NCBI GenBank assembly: GCA_963921195.1
Contig: OY992536.1
Coordinates: 102,574,778 to 102,638,777 of the forward strand
Length of the DNA: 64,000 nt
Direction of reading: 5' to 3'
Origin: Pegoplata infirma
Lineage: Eukaryota > Arthropoda > Insecta > Diptera > Anthomyiidae
Position numbers and translations under genes: made by a program. The notes beneath the pieces are model-generated. The model was given only the letters and a program-made list of their open reading frames with translations. It made no database searches and had not been told where the DNA came from. Shown piece after piece: positions 1 through 12,357 of the stretch (position 1 is the first letter of the stretch; each line of letters begins with the position of its first letter).

Positions 1-175
1 TTTGAGTGTTATTAAAGTGCACGTATGAAACACACAAACAAAATTTTAATCAAATATTTTCTATTTTCATGAAATTTTAGAGATTTATATGAATATCGGG
101 AGGGTGGTTTGTATGGGGGCTACAAGAAGAACTGGTCCGATTCCTTTATTTGGAACGGTGATTTGTGAACACAAA
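1..175 (+). mobile_element. Fragment of mini-me/DINE-like element
   Basis: This stretch matches 27008-27175, an internal part of a more complete element at 26505-28183. Both share the run of ACACACAAAC, the ATTTTCATGAAATTT block, and the text around GTATGGGGCTACAAGAAGAA. The window therefore opens inside an old copy. No end of the element is visible here. Confidence 0.7.
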
Positions 176-934
176 TTCAATAGCACCCTACAACTGCTGT
201 GCGACTATGGGCACCTAAATGAAAAAAATGTAAGACCGGCCCCTATTAATTTTTGGCCCCTAACATTTTTTTCAAACACACCTAAGCTCTGGGTACACTT
301 TCTAAAAGGGCTCCCATACAAATATTACACTTTTATAAAACCGCTCCTACCGCTCTAACTGTCCCAATGGTGCCCCTAGAGCAGTCAATTGTATGACTGA
401 TCCTCAAAATTTTTTCCACCCCAACATCTTTACAGGACATACCTAACATCTATCTTTACCCTTAAGGTGGTACCATACAATTATTTTTTTTTTATTAATT
501 TGTTTTAGGAAATCAGCTCCTACCACTCTCATGGTGCGGCCAACATTTTTCCCGAACGTACCTACACTACGGTGGAGCAAATATAGCGTTTTTTCGAAAA
601 CGTCAGGGTCGGGATAGTTGCCTTTTGGGGTCTATATTAACCCACAAAAATATTGGACCTGTAGGGTAATGGCTTGGGGTTCCTTTCTTGACTTGAAAAT
701 CAAAAACTCCCAAAGTGAAAAAAAAAAATTTCGAACTTTTTTTTTGCTTAAAATACTGCCAAGGATTGAATTAGTTTTTAACTGAAAATATAACTTGATA
801 TTAACTCAGTATTTAAAAGATGTATATTTTTAATAATTGTATTATATTGTTGACCTTCTTACCGCAATTTAAAATTAATAAAAAAATGTTAAGTTATTTT
901 TAAAGAATTCGCAAAAAAAAAAATTTCACTTTAT
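176..934. other. Unassigned AT-rich DNA
   Basis: No supported gene. The first part may continue the mini-me-like fragment, but I cannot align it confidently. The rest is poly-A/T rich sequence lying just upstream of a non-LTR insertion. A small open frame at 89-358 is inside repeat DNA and is not credible as a gene. Confidence 0.5.
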
Positions 935-953
935 TTGGGACTTTCCGACAAAC

Positions 954-1720
954 GTGAAGCTAAACCAGAACTTTTCGTTTAATCTGCCTTTGGACTCGAG
1001 CATATTTCAAGCTGAAATAGTTGCAATAACTAAGGCTGTGGAACATATGGAGGAAACCAGGGGAGCAACCATAAATTTTTACGTGGATAGCCAGGCCGCT
1101 TTAAAGGCGCTTCAAGGTTATTATATCAAATCTAAAATAGTTTTACAATGTTACGAGAACTTGCAGACGTTGTGTCAACACAACCAGGTTAATTTATTAT
1201 GGGTACCAGGACACAACGGAATACAGGGAAATGAAAGGGCAGACGAACTCGCGAAACTTGGAGCTGATGGTGTAGGTACCACGGTGCTAGTTTTACCACC
1301 GCTCCAACACTTCAAAAAAAGACGTGATTCCATAAATGTTGCAGTAGCGAACAGGAAGTGGGGACAACTAACAACATGCAAAATCAGCAGGACTTTATGG
1401 CCAACTTATGACCAAGGGAAAACTGAATACCTTTTATCACTTACGAGAAGGGAATGTCGGGCTCTGACGGGAATAATAGCTGGTCACTGTCTCATCGGCA
1501 TTCATGCTAAGAATATTTGACTCATCCCGGACGCCAGTTGTAAAAGATGCGGCTCACCAGGAGTGGATGAAACGATAGAACACATACTTTGTCACTGTCC
1601 AGCGGTGGCAAGAAGTCGCCGATCGATTACTGGTCAGACAAGCTTTAATACTTTGGAGGATATAACGCGAATGGATCTTAGAATATTAAAGAGATTCGCA
1701 ATGACTTTGAACGTGTTTAA
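954..1720 (+). pseudogene. ORF2 C-terminus: RNase H domain + CCHC knuckle (broken)
   Basis: The reading frame begins inside an RNase H domain. SSIFQAEIVAI carries the second catalytic acidic residue, FYVDSQAAL the third, and WVPGHNGIQGNERADELA the conserved His/Asp segment. The first catalytic strand (FTDGS in copy 2) was lost by 5' truncation. An in-frame TGA at 1518-1520 breaks the frame. The same frame then continues through a Cys/His knuckle (CKRC ... HILCHC). It is cut at 1720 by a hAT element and resumes after it, at 5854, to end at TAG 5864-5866. In life the domain removes RNA from the RNA-DNA hybrid during retrotransposition. This copy cannot encode a full protein. Confidence 0.9.
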
Positions 1721-2296
1721 CAGTGATGCCATTTTAGCACTTTTAGTGCTAGATCTAGCACTTTTTTTTTGGACTTAGCACTAAATTTTTGGGAAAAAGT
1801 GCCAAGTGCTAACTTAGCACTTTTTTTAAATTTTTTAGCATTTTTAGCATTTTTTTTTTCACATTTTAGTTTTTGTTAAAATCTTTTGTATATATATGTA
1901 TTCAACTCTTTTCAAAAGAACCATCACATTCCAACAACATAAATTTTATAATTAAGAAGAGCAGACAGACCAAAAGCTAATTTTTCAAAGTCCATTTCGC
2001 TTTCACTTTAAATAATTTAATGCGCGAGCCCAACTTCCAGGACCCTAAACATTTTTCTTACTTGGTTGTGTGTTTAGTAAGATATAATATTTTGTTTTGA
2101 AGACATTCGACATTTTTAGCAATTACTCGCGGTGTGCAATTCGCTTTGCAGAAAAGGTTATATTTTCTACTGATATTAATTGACATTGTTGTAATTCTGA
2201 ATAATGATTGTTCTGAATTTATTTACAAAATGGTTCAATAATTTCAAAGTAAATAATTTCTATTTTCATAATTAAATATTGTTGATACAAATTTGG

Positions 2297-2321
2297 GAGT
2301 TATTTCATAATGAAATAACTC
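2297..2321. repeat. 25-bp perfect palindrome
   Basis: GAGTTATTTCAT is followed by one A and its exact reverse complement ATGAAATAACTC. It lies inside the hAT element, about 75 bp before the mini-me-like insertion. Similar GGGAGT/AACTCC words flank that insertion. Confidence 0.8.
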
Positions 2322-2514
2322 TCAAACTTAAAAATGTTCAACTTTCAAAAAAATTATGTAAGTCTAGCAGATTTGGGAGTAATTTCAAAATAAAACAAGT
2401 AAGAAAGCTATATTCGGCTGTGCCGAATCTTTAAATACCCTCCACCAATGTAATGATTTAAAAAACAAAAAAGTTTGTTTTATTTATACCTCAGGAAATA
2501 ACAAAGTACCAAAA

Positions 2515-3405
2515 AGTGTACTTCCGGCACTTTTTATAAAAGGTACTTTCAATAAAAGGTATTTTTTTAAAAAGGTACTTTTAATGAAAGGTACTTTTTA
2601 TAATAGGTACTTTTTATAAAGGATACTTTTATATAAAAGGTACTTTTTATAAAAGGTACTTTTTATAAAAGGTACTTTTTATAAAAGGTACTTTTTATAA
2701 AAGGTACTTTTTATAAAAGGTACTTTTTATAAAAGGTACTTTTTATAAAAGGTACTTTTTATAAAAAGTACTTTTTATAAAAGGTACTTTTTATAAAAGG
2801 CACTTTTTATTAAAGGTACTTTTTATGAAAGGTACTTTTTATAAAGGGTACTTATTATAAAAGGTGCTTTTATAAATGGTACTTTTTATAAAAGGTGCTT
2901 TTTATAAAAGGTACTTTTTATAAAAGGTACTTTTTATAAAAGGTACTTTTTATAAAAGGTACTTTTTATAAAAGGTACTTTTTATAAAAGGTACTTTTTA
3001 TAAAAGGTACTTTTTATAAAAGGTACTTTTTATAAAAGGTACTTTTTATAAAAGGTACTTTTTATAAAAGGTACTTTTTATAAAAGGTACTTTTTATAAA
3101 AGGTACTTTTTATAAAAGGTACTTTTTATAAAAGGTACTTTTTATAAAAGGTACTTTTCATAAAAGGTACTTTTTATAAAAGGTACTTTTTATAAAAGGT
3201 ACTTTTTATAAAAGGTACTTTTTATAAAGGCACCTTTTATAAAAGGTACTTTTATAAAAGGAACTTTTTATGAAAGGTACTTTTTATAAAAGGAACTTTT
3301 TATAAAAGAAACTTTTTATAAAAGGTACTTTTTATAAAAGGTACATTTTATAAAAGGTACTTTTTATAAAAGGTACTTTTTATAAAAGGTACTTTTTGAA
3401 AACGG
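2515..3405. repeat. 16-bp satellite, about 50 copies
   Basis: This is a tandem array of a 16-bp unit reading AAAGGTACTTTTTATA. It is nearly homogeneous in the middle and degenerate at both edges. Each unit contains two dyads, TTTTATAAAA and a GTAC centre. A related word, TATAAAAAGTACC, occurs once in each of the adjacent ~145-bp repeats, which suggests the array grew out of them. Confidence 0.95.
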
Positions 3406-4200
3406 TACAGAATTTTCGGAACGTACTTGTTCCAGAATGTTTTATTTCACTAAAGGATCCTACATTTAAATTTCAAGTTTGAATAACCATTATTTCAGTA
3501 AATAAAAAAAAAGTACCAAAGGTACTTTTTTTACCCCCGTAGAATCAACATTGGCTAAAAACGCGCCTTAGTGAATCTTTTTTCCGGGAGGTGAACCGAC
3601 ATTGCAAATTTCAATTTTCTAGTACCATTATTTAAGAAATATAAAATGTAATAAAAGTACATATTTTTACCCTTTTTACCCTATAAGAATCATCATTGGC
3701 AAAAACCCAGCCTTGTGGGATCTAAATTCGGGAGGTGAACATACAGTCCAAATTTCAAGTATATGTGACAATTTTTTAAGGAAATATAAAAAGTACCAAA
3801 AGTACAGATTTTTACCCTTTTTACCCCCTTGGAATCAACATTGGCAACAATCCAGCCGTACTGGATCTATATTCCAGGATGTGAACATACTGTCCAAGTT
3901 TTAAGTTTCTATGACCATTATTTCAGGAGATATAAAAAGCACCAAAAGTACAGTTTTTTACCCTTTTTAACCCATTAGAATCAACACTGGCAAAAATCCA
4001 GCCTTAATGGATCTATATTCCGGGAGGTGGACATACAGTCCAAATTTCAAGTCTCTATGATCATTAATCACGATATTTAAAAAGTACCAAAAGTACAGTT
4101 TTTGTCCCCTTTATCGCCTTAGAATTAACCTTGGCAAAACTCCAGCCATAGTGGATCTATATTTGGACCTACAGTCCAAATTTCAAGTCTCTAGCTTCAG
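3406..4200. repeat. About five tandem ~145-bp repeats
   Basis: Successive units repeat the landmarks AGAATCAACATTGGC, GGATCTATATTCCGGGAGGTG, CAGTCCAAATTTCAAGT and AAGTACCAAAAGTACAG, with a spacing near 143-145 bp. Units are diverged from each other, so this array is older than the 16-bp array next to it. An open frame at 3713-3904 is just read-through of these units. Confidence 0.85.
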
Positions 4201-4878
4201 CGGTTTGGGCTGGGCGATGATGAATGAGTATGCCAGTCAGTCAGTCACATTGCTCTTTTATATACATAGATTTTCCGGATTTGGGCGATTTTTGCCAAAA
4301 AGTTTATTTCTGTTTTTTATTATTTAACAAAATTTATTTTTTTTAAATTAAAATATTTTTTTTTTAAGAAATCTAAACAAAATTGAATTTTGGCGATATT
4401 TTACATCCGAGTTTGCGACAAAGCCAAAAAAAAGTCTGGCAACCCCGTCAATATGACGAAGCAAAAAAAAGGGACACACACACACATGCTTTGTACATAA
4501 GTACAAATGATTATCAATGAAAACTTTTTAAAATATTTTTTTTATTATTTCTTAAAGAACTTTTTTCTTAAAAAACATTTTTAAATTAAATTTAAATATT
4601 GTTTTACATATTTTTAAGCTTTTTTGTAAAGATTTTTTTCCTTTTTCTCAGTTTTTTTTTTTCATTTCCGTTTGTATTTACACAAAATATGAGTTAATTT
4701 AGGGTTATGTTAAAAAAAATAATGACTTTTTTTACGAATTCACTCATAACTTTTAAAATACTTAACCGATTTAAAAAAAAAATACAGTAGAGTCTGCCTG
4801 GATAAATTCCGCAACTTTTGGTACCCCAAGCGTTTAAATCGGTTCCGTATTATTGCCAAAAACGTGATTTCAACATAC

Positions 4879-5103
<225 letters not shown>

Positions 5104-5309
5104 GACATCGCTAGATCGACTTAAAATCGATCAAGGATCATGAATATATATACTTTATGGGGTCCTAAACCAATATTTCAATGTGTTACATACGGAATGA
5201 CAAACTTATATATACCCTCTATCACTAAGTGGAGGGTATAATAACTCCAAATCGTATGGATTTTTGGGCCTTATTTTTTTTTCTTGGGACTTATTTCATG
5301 GTGCCCAGT

Positions 5310-5690
5310 TAAAATTCAGAAAAGTTAATTGAAATTTAGAAATCCAAATTGAAATTAATAAAAGACTAATTGAAAAATCCCAATTTGAAATACAGAAAAC
5401 CCAATTGAAATTTAGAAATCAAACTAGAAATTCAGAAGATTAAAAAAATTTAAATTTAGATAACCCAATTGAAAAAAAGAAAACCTTTTTGAAATTCAGA
5501 AAAACCAATCAAAATTGAGAAAACCATTGGAAATTCCGAAATCCAAATTATAATTAAGAAATGATTAATTGAAATTCAAAAAATTTCAATGAAATTAAGA
5601 AAACTCAATTGAAATTAGGAAAACGCAATTGAAATTAAAAAAAAAAAAAAATTGAAATTCAGAAAACCGAATTAAAACTAAGAAAATATG
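5310..5690. repeat. Degenerate ~20-25-bp tandem repeat
   Basis: The motif CCAATTGAAATTNAGAAAAC recurs with variation about fifteen times in the right part of the hAT element. No function is apparent. It may be an older satellite within that element. Confidence 0.7.
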
Positions 5691-5976
5691 TGTACAGTTA
5701 TTATAAAACATCGATATTTGTGGATTTTGTAAAAGAAAAAATTAAAAAAAAAAAATCTAGCACTTTTTTTTTGGTCTGTAGAGCATTTTAGCACTTTTTT
5801 TTCTGCTATTTAGCATTTTTTCACAATTATCTTATGGCAACACTGGTGTTTAACTTGCGCCGCTAGCGAAAAAATAAAAAAAGAAAAAAAGTTTTGTGGT
5901 ATCGCTATGGACCAAAAGGTCTATGCGAGGTGTAAATCATACACCGCCACCCTAACCTAACCTTGGGACTTTCCGA

Positions 5977-6304
5977 TTTTTGGTTTAAGTAAATTCTCTG
6001 TTACTCAGTTTTTTGCTAAATTTCAAATTATTTTTGTGCAGATTATTTTGTATTGTACAGAAATAGTCTGTTAGTATTTGTTTTTTTTCAAAATTTTTTT
6101 AAGTTTTTTTAAGATATTTGTGAAATTCAAAATACTTCAACTAAAAATTATCAAAATTAAAAACAAAAAAAACAGCAGATTATTTTTTGTTAATTTTACA
6201 GGAGTTTTTAGTTATCCCATTTTGAAAACTCTTTTGAAATCAGCAAATTGCTCAGATTTTTCTGCTGTGATCAGCAGATTTTTCTACTGGTTTCACCTAT
6301 ATAA
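5977..6304. other. Unassigned repeat-like DNA
   Basis: This is AT-rich sequence with recurrent CAGCAGATTT/CTGCTG words, which also continue after the next element (6740-6830). It is probably one older element split by the insertion at 6305-6715. No gene is supported; the small open frame at 6078-6323 runs into that element. Confidence 0.4.
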
Positions 6305-6715
6305 CACCGTCCGACAAAAATAAAAAAAAAACCCTTAAACACGAACTGGATAATTTACGTTTGAAACAAGAGACTAAATGTAGTAAAACAGCATTTACAG
6401 TTTTTGTTTTCGTGATCCTGGATACTGGATAAGAGGATTTCAAAATTTTAGAGGATTAAATTTTATAAAATATTATGGTAAAATAAAAAATATTAAAAAA
6501 TTATGGGAGATCCTCCTTTTTCATTTGCCACCACCAGTGGCATCCTAGGACAAGTACAAATATTTTACAAAATGTATCCTTTAAATCGTTGATGTCCTTT
6601 TAAAAGGAAACAGCAACACGAAATAAAAATCTGTAAATGCAGGTTTACTCTATTTGATCTCTACTTTCAGACGTATATCACCCGGTTCATGTTTATTATT
6701 GTCAGTCGCACGGTG
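6305..6715. mobile_element. Small DNA element, TIR CACCGTSCGAC, TAA duplication
   Basis: The left end CACCGTCCGAC and the right end GTCGCACGGTG are inverted repeats with one mismatch. TAA flanks both sides (6302-6304 and 6716-6718). A 3-bp T-A-rich duplication fits PIF/Harbinger-type MITEs. It is non-coding, 411 bp. Confidence 0.8.
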
Positions 6716-7007
6716 TAATAAAGACACATATTTAGCAAACAGCGTCTGCTGAAATCAGCAGATTTCTCATATCGCTCAAAATGGGTGTATTTTCCGCAGA
6801 TTTTTCTGCTGAATATTTATAAATTTAACAAATAAAACCCAAATTCTTAAAAGATTTTCTGGCATTTTCTGAATTATTCTTAAGTTGATCGGGTTTTTTC
6901 TAAGTATTCCAAAGATTTGCAAAAATTTTCTGAGTTTTATTTCTGACTTGATCCTAATTTTCCTGATCATGTACTTAGTCACCTAATGACTTTTGATATA
7001 ACTACAT

Positions 7008-7959
7008 TAGACTGGCATTTTTCTGTATGGCCAAAAAAAAAATTTCTTCAATTTTCAAAGTCCGGGCATTTTTTTATTCTACTAGGACTAAAACGGACGT
7101 TGTACAAATTAGAGGTCAATCGGATTGAAAAATTTTTGAAAAATTTCCACCAAAAATCCAAAACTTTGACCGAAGGGCGCCACGGGATAAAATGATCGGA
7201 TTTGGTTCAAATTAGATTTAAATGAAAGATTGTCTTAAGCTCTATGAAATGGCCGAGGAAAAAAAAAATTGGGATGTTTTTTAAAAAATTTCTTGAACGT
7301 AGGAAAAAACCACCATTTTGGGAATTTTTTGGAAAATTTCAAATGGGGATATCTTGAAAACCGTTAGACCGATTCAAGAAACTTTATGAAATTCGTTTTC
7401 AGCATGCCAAAATTAATTAAAATAATGTATCAAAAACATTTTTTTTTTTTTTAATTTTTAAAAAATCTAATTTTTTTTGGTGGAAATTTATCAAAAATTT
7501 CCACCAAAAATCCAAAACTTTGACCAAAGGGCGCCACGGGATAAAATGATCGGATTTGGCTCAAATTAGATTTAAATGAAAGATTGTCTTAAGCTCTATG
7601 AAATGGCCGAGGGGAAAAAAATTGTGATGTTTTTTAAAAAATTTCTTGAACGTAGGAAAAAACCGCCATTTTTTGCAAATTTCAAATGGCGATATCTCGA
7701 AAACCGTTCGACCGATTTTATTTTCTTTTTGATATTCGTGCTCACCGCATCAAAATTAACAAATATGATGTGTCGAAAGAAATTTTAATTTTTTTTTTTT
7801 TTAATTTTTCAAAAATCCAAAACTTTGACCGCCGGGCGCCACGGGTTAATTTAATCCGATTGACCACAAATTTGTACCACATAAGTTTTAGACCTTGGAC
7901 AATAAAAAATTGCCCGGACACTTGGGAAAATCGAAAGTTGAGAAAAAAATGCCAGTCTA
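7008..7959. mobile_element. DNA element with TAGACTGGCATTTTT ends, 8-bp TSD
   Basis: The 15-bp terminal inverted repeats TAGACTGGCATTTTT are flanked by AACTACAT on both sides (7000-7007 and 7960-7967). The inverted similarity extends about 110 bp inward. Inside, a ~260-bp segment is directly duplicated (about 7138-7400 and 7495-7760), including GGGCGCCACGGGATAAAATG. It encodes nothing convincing. The 8-bp duplication makes it hAT-like. Confidence 0.88.
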
Positions 7960-8128
7960 AACTACATACAAATAATCTACAACTTTTTATCAATTTATTT
8001 TCAATTTAACAGATTTGCAAAAATTTGATCAGCGTTACTCAACTTTGCCTGCTAAATGGTAAAAAAATTTTCATTATTTTGTCTCCCTAAATTTCAATGA
8101 AAAGGTAAAAAATTATCTTTTATTTCAG

Positions 8129-8846
8129 TGGAAATTACACCCAACCAAAAGACTGTACTGATGCCACAATCTGTACAAAACGCAGTGGTTTTTATATGAT
8201 TAACATGCTCGACAACAGTCATCCGTTTTACGTAGAATGTGATGCTGTTACGGATAACGGTGACTGGCTAGTCATACAAAGACGTCAAGATGGTTCTGTG
8301 GATTTTTATCGTGATTGGATTGAATATGAACAGGGTTTTGGTAATATCGATGGTGAATTTTTTATTGGTCTGAAAAAGTTGCATGCCTTGACTAATTTCA
8401 ATGGTCCTCAAGAGCTTTTGATAATAATGGATGATTATAATTTATTCAGTGCCTATGCCAAATATGATCATTTTTCCATAGGTAGTGCTAATGATGACTA
8501 TGAATTACAGACACTCGGACAATATTCGGGCACAGCTGGAAATTCCTTAGCTAGTAGCTTGGGAAGAAAATTTTCATCAAGGGATCGTGATAATGATGCT
8601 TGGAATTTAGGAAGTTGTGCTCAATATAACAAAGGGGCATGGTGGTATAATCACTGTAGCTATAGGTATTTTGTAAATTTTTTTATTTTTTTAATTGTAT
8701 TTATTAATATTGTAGTATATATATTTTTTAAATATTTTAGCAATCTTAATGGAAATTATCAAGACGTTGTGTCTAGCTCATCTGTAACTTGGTTTCATTT
8801 GCAAGACAATTACGCCTCTCTCAAATATGTTAAAATGATGATTTGA
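8129..8846 (+). CDS. Fibrinogen-related protein (FREP), C-terminal exons
   Basis: Two exons (8129-8665 and 8741-8846) encode a complete fibrinogen C-terminal domain of about 213 residues. The acceptor is TTTATTTCAG at 8128. The 75-bp intron runs GTATTTT to ATATTTTAG and happens to stay open, so it can be misread as coding. Splicing joins SYS to NLNGNY, a conserved fibrinogen motif. Visible hallmarks are PKDC near the start, WLVIQRRQDGSVDFYRDW, GEFFIGL, the calcium-site motif DRDND, and CAQYNKGAWWYNHC with the paired cysteines. Family members are secreted lectin-like proteins in immunity, clotting or adhesion; the ligand is unknown. The first exon base completes a split codon, so earlier exons (signal peptide and coil) must lie upstream, off the window. 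It looks intact. Confidence 0.92.
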
Positions 8847-8894
8847 CGCCGTAAAAAATAATTATGATTTATCGCACTCTTAATTTTTAAAAAT

Positions 8895-8900
8895 AATAAA
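8895..8900 (+). promoter_or_regulatory. Poly(A) signal AATAAA of the FREP gene
   Basis: A canonical AATAAA lies about 50 bp after the TGA stop of the fibrinogen domain gene, at the expected distance for 3'-end formation. Confidence 0.6.
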
Positions 8901-9083
8901 CTATATGCATTCTAAACAACAAACTATACTCAACCACAAACTGTGCTCATAAAAATTATAATAATATTATTTATTGAAATGTTATTATATATACTGAGGA
9001 AAATAAATTTGAAAAATCTCAAATTTGTATTTTGAGTAGGTTTATTCTAGCTCGAGGTTACTATTCCCTTCACTAATTAAAAA

Positions 9084-9541
9084 ACATGTAAGAAAATTAT
9101 AGTCGGTCAAGACCGACCATATAATACCCTACACCAGAGTTTCCCGGAAAATGGGTCCCAAGTTCAAACATGGACTTATCAGATCTATATTTTGTCAAAC
9201 CTTTAATAAATGTAAAAAGCACTCACTAATCAAATTTGAGTGGAATAGGCTTCATTTTGTTGACAATAAACCGCTTCAACTGAATATCGGGCGAAATTTT
9301 CACATGGGACCTAAGTCCAAAAATGGTCCGATGATAATCAGATTTGATATGGTTAATAAAGTATGCGTTTAACATACACAAACAGAATTTTAATAAAATA
9401 TTTTCTATTTTAATGAAATTTGAGAGGTTTATGTGAAAATCGGTATACTTAAAAGTGAGTCTAGAACCAATATTTCGGGAAGTTACAAACATCAGCACAA
9501 ACTCATTATACCCTGTACCACAGTGTGGTGTAGGGTATAAA
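9084..9541 (+). mobile_element. Mini-me-like element, short copy
   Basis: It starts AACATGTAAGAAAATTATAG with the hairpin GTCGGTCAAGACCGAC, and ends in the hairpin built on TACCACAGTGTGGTGTAG. It is the same subfamily as 26505-28183 but lacks the microsatellite core. The small open frames on both strands here are non-genic. Confidence 0.85.
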
Positions 9542-9891
9542 AAGTTTTTCTGATGAGGACATTTTTCCTAAAAATTAGTTAATTTTATATATATTTTTAA
9601 AGGTTTATTTATAGAATAGTACACTAAAAAAAAAGACATAACTAAAATTTGGGAAAAAATTTCTGAAAATTTTTCATGAAATTTCCTAAAATTTAGTTAA
9701 ATTTAACTAAAAAATGGGAAATTTTTATAACTATGAAAAAAAAAATTTAGTTCATGTACTTATAAGTAGTTCATAGTTTTCCTAAAACCGACTTCTTAAA
9801 TACTATAAGGAAAAAAATTCTTACTGCCAAAGAAATTTTCCCCAAATCTTACAAACCTATATTTATTTTTAAGACACATTTCTTAAATATA

Positions 9892-11956
9892 CCCAAGTAG
9901 AAATTCATGACGGTTATAAAAATAAAGCGTCTTTAAAGCACTCTTAAGTAGAAATTCATGACGGTAATAAGAAAAAGCGTTTTCAAAACACTCCCAAGTA
10001 TAAATTCATGATGGTTATAAAATAAAATCAAGACTTATCAAAAATAACTCAATTTTAAAGCATAACTTCATAACGCTTTTCGAACGATTCGTAATTTTGA
10101 GAATACTTTTCAACCAAACCTATGATTTTATTTCACTGCCATTCAAAAAATAAGAACTGTCAAAATTGTTTTTGGTTTGATTTGAGCAAAAAATTGGGTT
10201 TGCTATCATGATTTTCCCATTACAAAGTATTTTCAACATTATATCCTATTATGTCCTGTGTCTATTGATGAAAATGGGTTATAAAATGTTGTTCATTTCA
10301 TTGAAGATATTGGATACCTTTGTGATAAAAATTTGATTTACAATCATAGGTTTTGCATTTCAAATTGGGCATACGTTATCAGAATGAGAGGCAGCCATTA
10401 GAAAACACCAATTTTGTTGCATTGGATTCTATTCTTGTAGAGTGGGTATACTACCAATGGCGTTTTATTTTGAGAATTTGTATGAAGCATTTACAATTGA
10501 TTTTAAGAAACTGGTTTCAAAATCGAAGTCAGAAAACAGAGATATTGTAGCTTCCATATTATTCCATATTCATATTCCATAATTTTGTGAAAATTCATTG
10601 TTTGTTTCTAATAATTATTAATCGCTTTTGAAGTATCTATTTTTCTGGATGGAAAAATAAGACAAACTGTATAAAGAATTTAAAGTGTCAGTACTGCTTA
10701 AATTCCACTACATTTTTTAGAATTATTGCTCAACCATATGACAAAAATATCTAATTTTCCAATTTTCAATATCCATTAAAACGAAAGATTTCCTCTGAAA
10801 CTATAAAGTTATGTCATCAGATATTTTATTAAATTTTTGTTGCAATATTACAGTTTCTTGCAAACTTTAACATTTTTACAACTAATTTTTGCAGCAATTT
10901 CTTGCCTATACAACTTATATCGTCCAGTACGACAAAGTTTACAAAAATTTTAAAATTGCTACACAGAACAAATTTTGTACATAAATAGTTTGAATTGCTT
11001 TCATTGATTTTAATTCATGCTAAGTATAAATAAATTTATACTATTTATGAATATTTTAATAATATTACAATTTCTAAATAAATAAAAAAAAAACAAAGTT
11101 AGTTTGAAAGAAAAAATAATATTTGTCAAAAATTTTCTTTGTCTGTTTTTGAAGAATATATATGTAATTTGGACTCAAACTGAATTTTATGGCGAAAAAA
11201 GGTATGTAAAATGTGTGTATTAATTTATTTAAAAATATCAGCATCTTTTTTATACAGAGGTATACTTTTTTTCCAGAAATTTTGGGTATACTTTTAAATT
11301 GCTTGTTTATTTGAATGTGGATTTAAATTCATCAAAAAGTCATCTCGTAGTATCGCCGAAATAGAAGCGGTTTCGTTCAATAATCACAAAATTGATGACT
11401 GAAGATATAGATCAAGAATATGTGTCATTTAAGTGTGTATGAAGTATAATCTTATATATTTTATCTTTGTAATTTTATCTTTGTGTAAAAAGCCGTTTCT
11501 TTAATTAATAAAACTGACATGCAAATATCCGCGAATTGTACTTTTTGATTAAATTTAACATTTGGTACATAAAATTAAAGCAAATCTTAAAAAAATCCAA
11601 CATGAATTTTTTTAAAACATGTATGACCAAATTCATAAATAGTATGAAAAAAGTTTGGGAAAAAAAAGTCATGTTGGATTCATACTATTTATGAATAAAT
11701 TTATTCCAAGTATGAACTTTTTTTTTTCTGTGTATATTTTTTTGCTTTTTAACGCTTTAATAATGCTTTAACGAAGCGTTCTCAAATCACCATTATAAAT
11801 GTCTTTAAAAACGCTTTATATAAACCGTCTAACGGTGTTATCATTAGGACTATCTGAAAGCGCTCTGAGGATTGTTTTCCGTATGGTCTGAAAGCATTCG
11901 TACTACCATGCAGAGCGCTTTAAAAGCGTTTTTACGGTTGTATTTTTCTACCTAGG
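9892..11956. mobile_element. TA-flanked element, TIR CCCAAGTAGAAA, GCGTTTTNAAA-rich
   Basis: It begins CCCAAGTAGAAATTC and ends TTTTTCTACCTAGG, with TA on both sides (9890-9891, 11957-11958). The subterminal region repeats a motif around AAGCGTTTTCAAAACACT. A shorter relative sits at 21238-21866, where the TA target is proven by an RNase H reading frame. It holds a second TA element at 10962-11732. No gene is visible. Confidence 0.78.
10962..11732. mobile_element. TA-flanked MITE, TIR CACAGAA
   Basis: Ends are CACAGAACAAA and TTTTTTCTGTG, flanked by TA (10960-10961, 11733-11734). Near both ends is the word ATACTATTTATGAATA in inverted orientation. It is non-coding and nested in the preceding element. 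Confidence 0.65.
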
Positions 11957-12357
11957 TATGTTCACACAAAATTTAGTTCAAGTTTAGTTAAAATTTACTA
12001 CAAATAACTTCACCGAATTTCACTTCTTAGAATTGAGGAAGCGGACTTCTTATAATTTAGTTAAAAACTTCTAAGTATTTAGCTAAAACTTCTTACAAGG
12101 GAAGTATCTCAACCATTATGAACTGATTTGCCTGAAACTTAAAATATATATTTAAGAGACGATTTTAAGGTTGGGGTGTCTCGACTTATCGGCCATATCA
12201 GTGTTTCAAAATTTCGTTGTCCCCTTATGAAACAATGTGGACCACCGGGAAAACTTCGATAACTCCCGAACTAACCGGAATAGTCTCAAGAGCAAAAACA
12301 CGTGTCGACTTAAATTTGATAAAGATTATTTCGTATTCTTATGGACATCGTAGGTAT

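Noticed and set aside
1175..1381. Minus-strand open frame opposite the RNase H
   Set aside because: Shadow of the retrotransposon reading frame on the plus strand.
8666..8740. Membrane segment inside the fibrinogen protein
   Set aside because: The hydrophobic stretch is an in-frame 75-bp intron with GT/AG ends; splicing restores the conserved domain.
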